NCBI GenBank assembly: GCA_041394705.1
Contig: JAWKHS010000033.1
Span: 1 to 33,416 of the forward strand
Source of the DNA: Vicinamibacterales bacterium
GTDB lineage: Bacteria > Acidobacteriota > Vicinamibacteria > Vicinamibacterales > UBA2999
Length of the DNA: 33,416 nt
Direction: 5' to 3'
The notes below the pieces were generated by a model. That model saw nothing but the letters and a program-made list of their open reading frames with translations. It was not told where the DNA came from and did not search any database. Numbering within the stretch: position 1 is the stretch's first letter; each line of letters opens with the position of its first letter. Position numbers and translations under genes: made by a program. Positions 16,174-23,566 of this stretch are shown piece by piece.

Positions 16174-18833
16174 CCGGGTCCGCCGGCAGGGGCGCCCGGG
16201 GGCTCGCGCCGATCGCGATCGGCGGAGCGGTCGGCGTCACGGCCTGGCTCTCGATGGGGACGCTCGCCGTCGTCGACGCGGCGCGCATGACCCGCGTCGC
16301 CGCGCTGCCGCCGTGGACGTGGCTGGCGGCGCTGGCCGGCGCCGGCGCGGTGGCTGGCGCCACGGCGTTGCCGCGCGTCGAGCGCTGGGCCCCGCTCGCG
16401 CTGCTGGGCGTCCTCTGGCTGCCGTGGCTGCCATTGCACGTCCCCGCGGCGTTCATGCCCTGGGACGGCGTCCTTGAAGTGCCCGTGTGGCTGGCGGCCC
16501 TCGGTGGGCTGGCGTGGCCCGCCGTTCAGGGCCGTCTCTCCCGTTCGGCGGGCTCCGGCGCATGGCGGGATCCGCGGCGTGCGCCCTGGGCCGTCGCGCT
16601 GCTCGCGGCGGCCGCCTACGGCGCCGCCTGGCAGGTGGCGCGCCCGCGCGTGCCCGCGGGCGACGAGCCGCATTACCTCGTCATCACGCAGTCTCTCCTC
16701 CACGACGCCGACTTCCAGATCGAGAACAACCATCGCGACGGCCAGTACCTGGCGTACTTCGACGGCGTGCTCCGGCCAGACTTCATGCGGCGCGGCACGA
16801 ACCGCCAGATCTACTCGATCCACGCCCCCGGCGTGTCGATCCTGGTGCTGCCGGCGTTTGCCGCGGCGGGCTACGCCGGCGCGGTGGCGACCGTGATCGC
16901 GCTGGTCGCGCTGGGACTGGCGCTCGCCTGGCGGGCGGCTCACCTCTTGACGGACTCGGCTGGCGCCGCGTGGGCGGCGACCCTCGCCGTGGGTGCGTCG
17001 GCGCCGGTGGCCCTGCACGGCTTCATGCTCTACCCCGATGGCCTGGGCGGCGCGATGGCGATGGCCGGCGTCTTCGGCCTCGTGGCGCTGGAGCGCGGGG
17101 TCACGCTTCCTCGGTGGGGATGGCTCGCGATCGGCGGCGCGCTGGCCCTGTTGCCGTGGCTCCACACGCGCCTCGCCATCGTCGCCGGCGTGCTCGGTGT
17201 TGCGCTCGTCCTTCGTCTCGCACGCCACTCGGGGTGGAAGGCCGCCATGTGGCGGTTCCTGGCCGTTCCCGTCGTGTCCGCCACGGCGTGGCTCTCGTAC
17301 TTCTGGCTGATCTACGGCACGCCGAACCCCGCGGCGCCGTATGGGGCCAGGCCCGAGGGCGGCCTGTCGTTCGTGCCGACGGGGCTGGCCGGCCTGCTCG
17401 TGGACCAGCAGTTCGGCCTGGCGTCGAACGCCCCCGTGCTCGTGGCGGCGCTGGCCGGGCTCGGCGTGCTCGCCTGGCGGCGGCCGCGTCTCGCCGCCGA
17501 GATTGGCGTGACGGCCGGCCTCTACCTGACCCTCGCTGCCAGCTACCCGATGTGGTGGGGCGGCTACTCGGCGCCCGCCCGCTTCGCCGCGGCGATCCTG
17601 CCGATGCTCGTCGTCCCGCTCGCCGCGACCTGGGTGGCCGGCGGCGCCGTGCTCAAGGCCGGCATCGCCGCGCTGGGCGGCGTGTCGGCCGCGATCACGG
17701 CGGCCCTGGTCGGTATCGACCGCGGCGCCTTCATCTACAACGGCCGGGACGGCCACGACCTGCTCCTCGACTGGCTGAGCCCGACGGTGGATCTCACGCT
17801 GGCCGCGCCGAGTGTCCACCGGGATGGGGCCGGCGCGGCGCTCGGCGACGCGATGGTGTGGGCGATCGCGATCGGTCTCGTCACCGCGGTGGTGGTCCGC
17901 GCGGCCGTCGGCGCCAGGCTCCGCGCGTTCGCGCCCGCGATCGCGTGGCTCGCGGCGCCGCTCGTCGTCATGACCGCCTCGACCGTGGTCTGGGCCGGAC
18001 ACGCGTCCGCGATCGTGACGCCGCCGACCTCGCAACTGACGTGGCTCGAGCGCCGCTCGACGGCTCCGGGAACCGTGGCCCTGCAGCTCGCGCCAACGCG
18101 CGCCACCTCGCTCGACGACGCGACCCGCCGGCTCGCCCTGTCCTCCAAGGTTCGCGGAGGGATACGGCAGGGCCCACAGCCGCTGTTGTACCTGCCCGAG
18201 GTGCCGGCCGGCAGCTACGACGTCTTCGCCGAGGGGACGGCCGCGCTGGAGGGCGCGCTCACGGTTCGGATCGGGCGCCAGGACCTTCCGCTCGAGTCCT
18301 GGCCGCTCGCCGGCCGGCCCGCGGGCTTCACCGGATTGGTCCTGAACCTGCCGGCCGACGTGCATTCGGTGTCCATCGCCGGCGATGACACCGCCCGTGC
18401 GGCGGTCCGCCGTCTCGCGCTTCGGCCGCGCACGCTGGCGCCCCGTGGGGGCGTCCGCTGGGCCGCGCGCGCCGCCCGCTTCGGCCGCGTCGCGCTCTAC
18501 GCGCTCGACGACAACGCCTTCTTCGAGCCGGGCGCGCTCTGGGTGCGCGGAGGCCGCACCACCTCGTTCCTGGCCACCGTGGACGACGGTGTCCCCCCGG
18601 TGCTGCGGCTCAAGGCCGGTCCCGTCGCCAATGACGTGGATCTCGCCGCCGGCGGATGGCGGAGGCACGTATCGCTCCTGCCCGGTGGCGAGGCCGAGGT
18701 GCCGCTGCCGCCGGACGCCCTGGCGCCGGCGGTGCTGCGCGTCACGAGCCGCACCGGGTTCCGCCCGAGCGAAAGCGATCCCGGAAGCGGTGACGTCCGC
18801 GTCCTGGGCGTCTTCGTGACGTGGCCGGGCTGA
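16170..18833 (+). CDS. Large membrane protein, GT-C-like with C-terminal beta domain
   Basis: Protein of 887 residues. The first 170 residues hold several membrane helices. A luminal loop then shows PAGDEPHYLVITQSLLHDAD, ENNHRDGQYLAYF and RQIYSIHAPGVSILVLP, with an acidic DE pair in the position used by GT-C/PMT-like transferases. More hydrophobic helices follow to about residue 600. Residues from about 650 to the end lack helices and read as beta-rich domains (AGSYDVFAEGTAALEGALTV; LRVTSRTGFRPSESDPGSG), perhaps carbohydrate binding on the periplasmic side. The start ATG at 16170 overlaps the methyltransferase stop by 4 nt. A single T-free 22-nt gap separates it from the convergent outer-membrane gene. 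I do not recognise an exact family; sugar transfer to a lipid or protein is an inference. Confidence 0.82.
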   Translation: MTGSAGRGARGLAPIAIGGAVGVTAWLSMGTLAVVDAARMTRVAALPPWTWLAALAGAGAVAGATALPRVERWAPLALLGVLWLPWLPLHVPAAFMPWDGVLEVPVWLAALGGLAWPAVQGRLSRSAGSGAWRDPRRAPWAVALLAAAAYGAAWQVARPRVPAGDEPHYLVITQSLLHDADFQIENNHRDGQYLAYFDGVLRPDFMRRGTNRQIYSIHAPGVSILVLPAFAAAGYAGAVATVIALVALGLALAWRAAHLLTDSAGAAWAATLAVGASAPVALHGFMLYPDGLGGAMAMAGVFGLVALERGVTLPRWGWLAIGGALALLPWLHTRLAIVAGVLGVALVLRLARHSGWKAAMWRFLAVPVVSATAWLSYFWLIYGTPNPAAPYGARPEGGLSFVPTGLAGLLVDQQFGLASNAPVLVAALAGLGVLAWRRPRLAAEIGVTAGLYLTLAASYPMWWGGYSAPARFAAAILPMLVVPLAATWVAGGAVLKAGIAALGGVSAAITAALVGIDRGAFIYNGRDGHDLLLDWLSPTVDLTLAAPSVHRDGAGAALGDAMVWAIAIGLVTAVVVRAAVGARLRAFAPAIAWLAAPLVVMTASTVVWAGHASAIVTPPTSQLTWLERRSTAPGTVALQLAPTRATSLDDATRRLALSSKVRGGIRQGPQPLLYLPEVPAGSYDVFAEGTAALEGALTVRIGRQDLPLESWPLAGRPAGFTGLVLNLPADVHSVSIAGDDTARAAVRRLALRPRTLAPRGGVRWAARAARFGRVALYALDDNAFFEPGALWVRGGRTTSFLATVDDGVPPVLRLKAGPVANDVDLAAGGWRRHVSLLPGGEAEVPLPPDALAPAVLRVTSRTGFRPSESDPGSGDVRVLGVFVTWPG

Positions 18834-18855
18834 CGCCGGCCGCGCCGGATGCCGG

Positions 18856-19674
18856 TCAGAAGCGCAGCGTGCCGCCGAAGTAGACGCTGCGCATCACCAG
18901 CGTGCCGGCATCGAGCTTCACCTGATAGGAGAGGTCGATGCTCCGGAGACCCAGCTGCACGCCGACGTTCTTGTGGGGGTTGTAGGTGGCCGAGACGTCG
19001 AAGTCCTTGTAGCGCCCCTGTGTGTCCTCGATGGCGCTGTCGGGCAGCTTGAAATACGTGATCTCGCCGTTCAGGGCCACGTTCGAGGCGGCGTAGACCC
19101 GGGCCACGAGGCCGATCGTCGGCAGGGCGCCGATGGCCTTGGAGAACTCGTCGCCGAGCGGGCTGTTGAGGCCGACGTTCGCGTCCGTGTACTTGGCGTC
19201 GAAGATGACGCCGAGGAAGCCGCGTTCGCGGTAGAGGAAGTCGTACTCGTAGCCGAAACGCCACGTCTTGAACTGCGCCGTCGTGGACACCGGCAGCCCG
19301 GGGCGGTAGCGCAGGCCGTTGAACACGAACTCGCGTTCCAGCACGGTCTCCGCGCTGTAGTCCAGCGGCAGGTAGTTGATCCGGAAGCGGTGCTTCTTCG
19401 CCGGCCGGAGCACGATGCGCAGGTCCTTCAGGGTCTTCTTCTCGATGCCGAGATCCTGCACGAGGTCCACGTCGCTGCCCGGAATGCCGAGCGCCTCGCT
19501 GTTGACGATGATGTCGGGCGTGGGGCCCCAGAAGTTGTAGGACAGCTCGACGTGGTAGTCCTCGCCGACCACCCCCGAGCCGCGCGGTGAGAACTGGGCC
19601 AGCGCCGGCGTGGCGACGGCGGTGACGCCCGCCAGGACGGCGAGCGCGACGAAGAGCGAGCGAAACTGCGGCAT
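18856..19674 (-). CDS. Predicted outer-membrane beta-barrel protein
   Basis: Protein of 272 residues with a Sec signal (SLFVALAVLAGVTAVATPALA, cleavage near residue 25) and a mature chain of alternating hydrophobic and polar residues typical of barrel strands (HRFRINYLPLDYSAETVL, WRFGYEYDFLYRERGFLGVI, VGVQLGLRSIDLSYQV). It ends YFGGTLRF, with the terminal aromatic residue used as the Bam recognition signal. ATG at 19674 is preferred to an upstream start at 19782 because the signal peptide begins at MPQFRSLF and an AAGGGG ribosome site precedes it. Barrel size, about 10-12 strands, is estimated from length only. The 163-nt region upstream (19675-19837) holds a short palindrome, GTGCCTGGCAC (19772-19782), and no clear promoter. 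Function unknown. Confidence 0.83.
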   Translation of the reverse strand: MPQFRSLFVALAVLAGVTAVATPALAQFSPRGSGVVGEDYHVELSYNFWGPTPDIIVNSEALGIPGSDVDLVQDLGIEKKTLKDLRIVLRPAKKHRFRINYLPLDYSAETVLEREFVFNGLRYRPGLPVSTTAQFKTWRFGYEYDFLYRERGFLGVIFDAKYTDANVGLNSPLGDEFSKAIGALPTIGLVARVYAASNVALNGEITYFKLPDSAIEDTQGRYKDFDVSATYNPHKNVGVQLGLRSIDLSYQVKLDAGTLVMRSVYFGGTLRF

Positions 19675-19837
19675 GCGGTGCGACCCCTTGGCTGGCGACG
19701 GACGATTGGCGAACGGCCTGGCCGCGGGGAGGTGCGCTGCCAAACGCCAGTACGTGAAGTATCGGCGGCTGGTGCCTGGCACTACAGGGGCCGGCCGGGG
19801 GCCAGCCCAGGGGCGCGGGGGAGGCGCCCCGGACGGA

Positions 19838-21670
19838 CTAGCTCTCGGCGGGCACCGGGTCCCGGCCGTTCGACAGCAGGCTCGACCACTTGGCGACGGC
19901 CGAGACGAGGATCACGACGGCCAGGATCATCATGATGGCCGTGCAGATCGTCAGCACGTAGCCCTGCGTCGCGACCGTCGACACGGGGCTCAGGGTCTTC
20001 GGCCAGAAGTTGTCCCGGATGCTCAGGTAGCCGCCGTAGATCGTGTTGGTGGCCAGGAACAGGAGCGGCGCGATGGTCACCCAGGTGTAGCGCGCCTTGC
20101 CCTGGGCGATGAGGACGGTCGTGGCGACGGCCAGCGCCACGCACCCCAGCAGCTGGTTCGACACGCCGAACATCGGCCAGATGGTGTCGATCTGGCCTGT
20201 GTAGATGAAGTACCCCCACGCGGCCACCAGCAGCGCGGTCGAGATGAGCGCCCCCGGCATCCAGTCCGGGCGTCCGAAGGGCGCGTGGACCTTGCCCAAC
20301 GCGTCCTGGAGCAGGAAGCGTCCAACGCGTGTGCCGGAGTCGATCGTCGTCAGGATGAACAGCGCCTCGAACATGATCGCGAAGTGGTACCAGTACGCGA
20401 GCAGGCCGTTCATGCCGGGCAGCGCCGAGAAGATCACGGCCATGCCGACCGCCAGCGACACCGCGCCGCCCGTGCGCCCCTCCACCTGCTCGCCGACCTG
20501 CGCCTCGATCGTCTCGAGATCCACGTGCTGCAGCTGCTGGCCCTCGAAGGTGAGGTTCTGGTAGACGGCGGGCGGCACGTTGATGGCGAAGTAGTCGCCG
20601 GGAGGCATCGCGGTGGCGGCGATGAGGGCCATGATCCCCACCACGCCTTCGACCAGCATCGCGCCGTAGCCGATCGGCCGGATGTCCGATTCCTTGTCGA
20701 TCATCTTCGACGTCGTGCCGGAGCTGATGAGGGCGTGGAAGCCCGAGATCGCGCCGCAGGCGATCGTCACGAAGCAGAAGGGGAAGAGCGGTCCGGGGAT
20801 GATGGGACCGCCGCCGCCCGCGAACTGCGTGAGGGCCGGCATCTTGAGCTCGGGGTTGACGATCATCACGCCGGCCGCGAGCAGGGCGATCGTGCCGATC
20901 TTGGTGAACGAGCTGAGGTATCCGCGGGGCGCGAGCAGCAGCCACACGGGCAGTACCGACGCCAGGAACCCGTAGATGCAGAGGGCGAAGACGAGCTGCG
21001 ACCGCGACAGGTGGAACAGGCTGCCCAGCCACGAGTTCGGATCGTTCAGGGGCTCGCCGCCGACCACGGCGAGGAGCATCGCGATGACGCCGATGACGGT
21101 CGCCTCGGCCACGCGGCCCTTGCGCCACACGTACATCCACAGGCCCATGAACATCCCGATCGGGATCGTGGCGGCGATGGTGAACGTGCCCCAGGCGCTG
21201 TCGGCGAGGGCGTTGACGACGACGATGCCCAGGCCGGCCATGGCGATGATCAGGATGGCCAGGATGGCGACCGTCCCCGCCGCGCCGGCCACCGGACCAA
21301 TCTCGATCTTCACGAGGTCGGCCATCGACTTGGCGCCGCGCCGCGTCGAGGCCCACAGAATCATCGAATCGTGCACGGCGCCGGCCAGGCACACGCCGGC
21401 GACCAGCCAGATGAACCCAGGCGCCCAGCCGAACTGCGCGGCCAGCATCGGGCCGACGAGCGGTCCGGCGCCCGTGATCGCGGCGAAGTGGTGCCCGAAG
21501 AGCACCCACTTGGACGTGGGATAGAAGTTGGCGCCGTCGTAATTCGCGTGCGCCGGGGTCTGCCGGCTGTCGTCCAGCGCCCAGATCTTCGAGGCGATGA
21601 ACGCGCTGTAGTACCGATACGCGATGGCCAGAATGCAGAGGGCCGGCAGGACGATGTACAACGCGTGCAT
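19838..21670 (-). CDS. cstA: Carbon starvation protein CstA family transporter
   Basis: Inner-membrane transporter of 610 residues, a size within the CstA family, which takes up pyruvate or peptides when carbon is scarce. Family features are plain: RYYSAFIASKIWALDD near the start, HANYDGANFYPTSKWVLFGHHFAAITGAGPLVGP (about residues 45-78), a conserved AGAVHDSMILWASTRRGAKSM segment and ISGFHALISSGTTSKMI mid-protein. Hydrophobic helices follow one another over the whole length. No small YbdD-type partner is adjacent. The upstream sequence has an extended -10 (TGC-TATCAT) 9 nt before the ATG and no ribosome site, suggesting a leaderless mRNA. Regulation by carbon level is known for E. coli cstA through Crp; nothing comparable can be seen here. 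Confidence 0.93.
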   Translation of the reverse strand: MHALYIVLPALCILAIAYRYYSAFIASKIWALDDSRQTPAHANYDGANFYPTSKWVLFGHHFAAITGAGPLVGPMLAAQFGWAPGFIWLVAGVCLAGAVHDSMILWASTRRGAKSMADLVKIEIGPVAGAAGTVAILAILIIAMAGLGIVVVNALADSAWGTFTIAATIPIGMFMGLWMYVWRKGRVAEATVIGVIAMLLAVVGGEPLNDPNSWLGSLFHLSRSQLVFALCIYGFLASVLPVWLLLAPRGYLSSFTKIGTIALLAAGVMIVNPELKMPALTQFAGGGGPIIPGPLFPFCFVTIACGAISGFHALISSGTTSKMIDKESDIRPIGYGAMLVEGVVGIMALIAATAMPPGDYFAINVPPAVYQNLTFEGQQLQHVDLETIEAQVGEQVEGRTGGAVSLAVGMAVIFSALPGMNGLLAYWYHFAIMFEALFILTTIDSGTRVGRFLLQDALGKVHAPFGRPDWMPGALISTALLVAAWGYFIYTGQIDTIWPMFGVSNQLLGCVALAVATTVLIAQGKARYTWVTIAPLLFLATNTIYGGYLSIRDNFWPKTLSPVSTVATQGYVLTICTAIMMILAVVILVSAVAKWSSLLSNGRDPVPAES

Positions 21671-21679
21671 AGGGGTTGG

Positions 21680-21688
21680 ATGATAGCA
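21680..21688 (-). promoter_or_regulatory. Extended -10 promoter of cstA
   Basis: Reverse strand TGC-TATCAT; the hexamer occupies 21685-21680 and is followed by 9 nt and the ATG at 21670. The gap (CCAACCCCT) holds no Shine-Dalgarno sequence. No -35 match at 16-18 nt. The transcript would begin within about 3 nt of the start codon. Confidence 0.5.
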
Positions 21689-21776
21689 AAGGCTGAAATC
21701 CGACGGTCGGTTTTCTCGGACACGCGTCCGGGCGCCGGCGCGAGCGGGCCGGCGGCCACACGCCTGTCGGGAACAG

Positions 21777-22292
21777 CTACTGTCCGGACGGTGGCGGCGC
21801 GGCGGGCGTCGGCGGTGGCTGTCCGCGTCTGGGTAGCAGCCCCTCGGCCCGGTTGGGCGCGCTGCTCGCCGGATCCCAGCCCAGCCGCAGGATCGTGGTT
21901 CGCACGTTCCTGCGCCCGAAGGCGAGCGCCTCGTTACAACTCCAGACGTACAGGTCCAGCTCCCGCCCCTTGATCTCGGGACCGGTGTCGAGCACGGTCC
22001 AGATGCCGTTGAACGCCGTCGCGTCGGTCTCGACGCGCACCACCGAGCCCAGGGGCAGGATCGTGGGATCGGCGGCCGCGATCCCGGTTCGCACCGCCAC
22101 GCCGGCGGCGGTCGTCTCTCCCTTGCAGTACGCGGTGGCGTCGAAGCGAATCGGGGTGCCGAGGCGTGGTCGCCCCCGCGCGTCGAACGCTTCCTCCATC
22201 GAATCGCGCGTGCGCGTCGTGAACACCGCCAGCACCAGCAGCCCGCCCAGGCCCACCGCGAGCATTCGCCGGCCCGTCAGGATCCCGCGCAT
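21777..22292 (-). CDS. 3D (Asp-Asp-Asp) domain cell-wall protein
   Basis: Protein of 171 residues with one N-terminal membrane anchor (RMLAVGLGGLLVLAVFTT) and a 3D domain, as in MltA and the YuiC/YocH resuscitation-type proteins that act on peptidoglycan. The domain reads FDATAYCKGETTAAGVAVRTG, IAAADPTILPLGSVVRVE, then VLDTGPEIKGRELDLYV and ALAFGRRNVRTTIL. The three family aspartates correspond to FDA, LDTG and the LDLY aspartate. A Pro-rich tail ends the chain. Its ATG shares one base with the thiL stop (TGATG), so the pair is translationally coupled, though no functional link to thiamine is evident. Likely muralytic or wall-binding, exposed to the periplasm. Confidence 0.85.
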   Translation of the reverse strand: MRGILTGRRMLAVGLGGLLVLAVFTTRTRDSMEEAFDARGRPRLGTPIRFDATAYCKGETTAAGVAVRTGIAAADPTILPLGSVVRVETDATAFNGIWTVLDTGPEIKGRELDLYVWSCNEALAFGRRNVRTTILRLGWDPASSAPNRAEGLLPRRGQPPPTPAAPPPSGQ

Positions 22293-23290
22293 CAGGGCCT
22301 CGCGAAGTGCTCGTAGCCGGAGGGCAATGGCTCGGGACGGCCGTCGGTCACGAGGACGCAGTCGGGCGCCGCCGTGGCCACGCCGACCCGTGTGAGCGGC
22401 GTGGCGAACGCGGCCCGGGCCGCGCGCAGCCGCCCGCCCGCCTTCGGCGGCACCGCGACCAGCAGTTCGTAGTCGTCGCTGGCGCCGATCGCCCGGCCCA
22501 CCGGCGCCTCGCCGCGAGCCGTGAACCACTGCCGGGCGGCGGGCTCGATCGGCAGCGCCGCCGCGTCCACCATGGCGCCCACGCCGGAGGCCGCCGCCAG
22601 CTGGCGGACGGCGTCGGCGAGCCCATCGCTCAGATCGACCGCGGCGCGCGCGGCGCCCTCCCGCGCGAGAGCCCGCGCCTCGCGGAGCCGCGGCGTGGGC
22701 GTCCTGAAGCGGGCGACGCACGAGGCATCGGCCACGCCGCCGGCCTCGAGCATCGCGAGCCCGGCGGCGGCCCCGCCGATGGAGCCGGTGAGCCACAGCT
22801 CGTCTCCGGGCCGCACCGTGTCCCGGCGGAGGAGCCGGCGTCGCCGCACGTGGCCCGTCGCCGTGACGCTCACGACCAGCGGGCCCGGTGTGCGCGTGAT
22901 GTTGCCACCGACGATCGTCGCACCCGCGCGCCGGGCCTCGTCGGCCGCGCCGTCCACCAGCGCCTCGAAGGCCGCCACGGGGAGGTCGTCGGGCAGGACG
23001 AGCGACAGGAGCACCCAGGCCGGACGCGCGGCCATGGCCGCGAGATCGCTGAGATTGACGGCAACGGCTCGCCGGCCGATGTCGTGAGGCGGCATCAGGC
23101 GCCGGGCCACATGCACGCCGTCGACGAGGGCGTCGGTGGTCTGGACCAGGAGGGTTCGCGGTTCCGGCGCGAGGACCGCGGCGTCGTCGCCGATGCCGAC
23201 CACGACGTCCGACGCCGCGCCGGCGAGGCGCCCGCGCAGCCACTCAATCAGGGCGTGTTCGCCGCGCTCACCGACCGTCGCTGCCGTCAC
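22292..23290 (-). CDS. thiL: Thiamine-monophosphate kinase
   Basis: Enzyme of 332 residues that phosphorylates thiamine monophosphate to the active cofactor thiamine diphosphate with ATP. It belongs to the PurM-like fold and shows the diagnostic segments: GIGDDAAVL (residues 32-40), TTDALVDGVHV (51-61), AVNLSDLAAMAA (about 74-85), the central VGGNITRTPGPLVVSVTATG, DLSDGLADAVRQLA and GASDDYELLVAVPP. Together these form the Mg-ATP and substrate sites. The start is GTG at 23290, supported by AAGGAGG 7 nt upstream, the best ribosome site in this part of the window. The leader upstream is 276 nt, unusually long and strongly folded, but lacks the conserved parts of a TPP riboswitch. The 3D-domain gene follows with a one-base overlap. 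Confidence 0.94.
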   Translation of the reverse strand: MTAATVGERGEHALIEWLRGRLAGAASDVVVGIGDDAAVLAPEPRTLLVQTTDALVDGVHVARRLMPPHDIGRRAVAVNLSDLAAMAARPAWVLLSLVLPDDLPVAAFEALVDGAADEARRAGATIVGGNITRTPGPLVVSVTATGHVRRRRLLRRDTVRPGDELWLTGSIGGAAAGLAMLEAGGVADASCVARFRTPTPRLREARALAREGAARAAVDLSDGLADAVRQLAAASGVGAMVDAAALPIEPAARQWFTARGEAPVGRAIGASDDYELLVAVPPKAGGRLRAARAAFATPLTRVGVATAAPDCVLVTDGRPEPLPSGYEHFARP

Positions 23291-23338
23291 GAGCTGCCTC
23301 CTTGCCCGACCGCGAAGTCCGGGCGCGAGGCGAATAGG

Positions 23339-23447
23339 GCCCCGCCGTGCCGTGTGGGGAGGACCGCTGAACCTGCGTTAGCAGGTGGAGCCGCTGAAAC
23401 GCCACGCTTCAGGCTTCCTCACGACGGAGGCATGCACACCACGGGGC
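23339..23447. other. Nested inverted-repeat element, possible structured RNA
   Basis: About 109 nt that fold back in order. The outer stem pairs 23339-23344 (GCCCCG) with 23442-23447, and 23352-23356 (GTGTG) with 23435-23439. An inner stem pairs 23359-23363 (GAGGA) with 23416-23420. Inside are two hairpins: CCTGC-GTTA-GCAGG (23372-23385) and CTGAA/TTCAG (23394-23398 with 23408-23412). This is a closed stem leading to a multi-branch loop. The pairing works on either strand. On the minus strand it lies in the thiL leader. I cannot match it to any riboswitch class I know; a dispersed repeat is the main alternative. Confidence 0.5.
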
Positions 23448-23459
23448 GGACGCGGCTCG

Positions 23460-23498
23460 CTTGGAAGGAACATTGGCTCAGACGAGCCTCCAAGTTCC
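23460..23498. repeat. Second fold-back block of the thiL leader
   Basis: CTTGGA (23460-23465) pairs with TCCAAG (23489-23494), enclosing GGCTC-AGAC-GAGCC (23475-23488). A competing helix pairs GGAAC (23467-23471) with GTTCC (23494-23498), and GGAAC recurs at 23514-23518. Mutually exclusive helices of this sort are what a switch or a decayed inverted repeat would show. The rest of 23291-23566 contains no convincing gene. Confidence 0.45.
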
Positions 23499-23566
23499 AT
23501 CACGAGCACAGCAGGAACACTGCGATCTTAGGGGGCTGCCGGCGCGCGGTCAAGCACAGAGTCGCC

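Noticed and set aside
15951..18668. Very long ORF (905 codons) opposite the GT-C-like gene, and similar long antisense ORFs at 3294-5429, 837-1811, 10663-13721 and 13607-15502
   Set aside because: High-GC genes leave few stop codons on the other strand. The antisense proteins are rich in Arg, Gly, Ala and His with no domain, while the sense strand has clear families.
23287..23421. A 44-codon open frame on the minus strand running into the thiL start
   Set aside because: No start codon, no ribosome site, and it coincides with the palindromic segments.
23291..23447. TPP riboswitch ahead of thiL
   Set aside because: A GAACCTG stretch is present but the CTGAGA box and the other conserved core segments are missing, and the helices do not follow the TPP layout.
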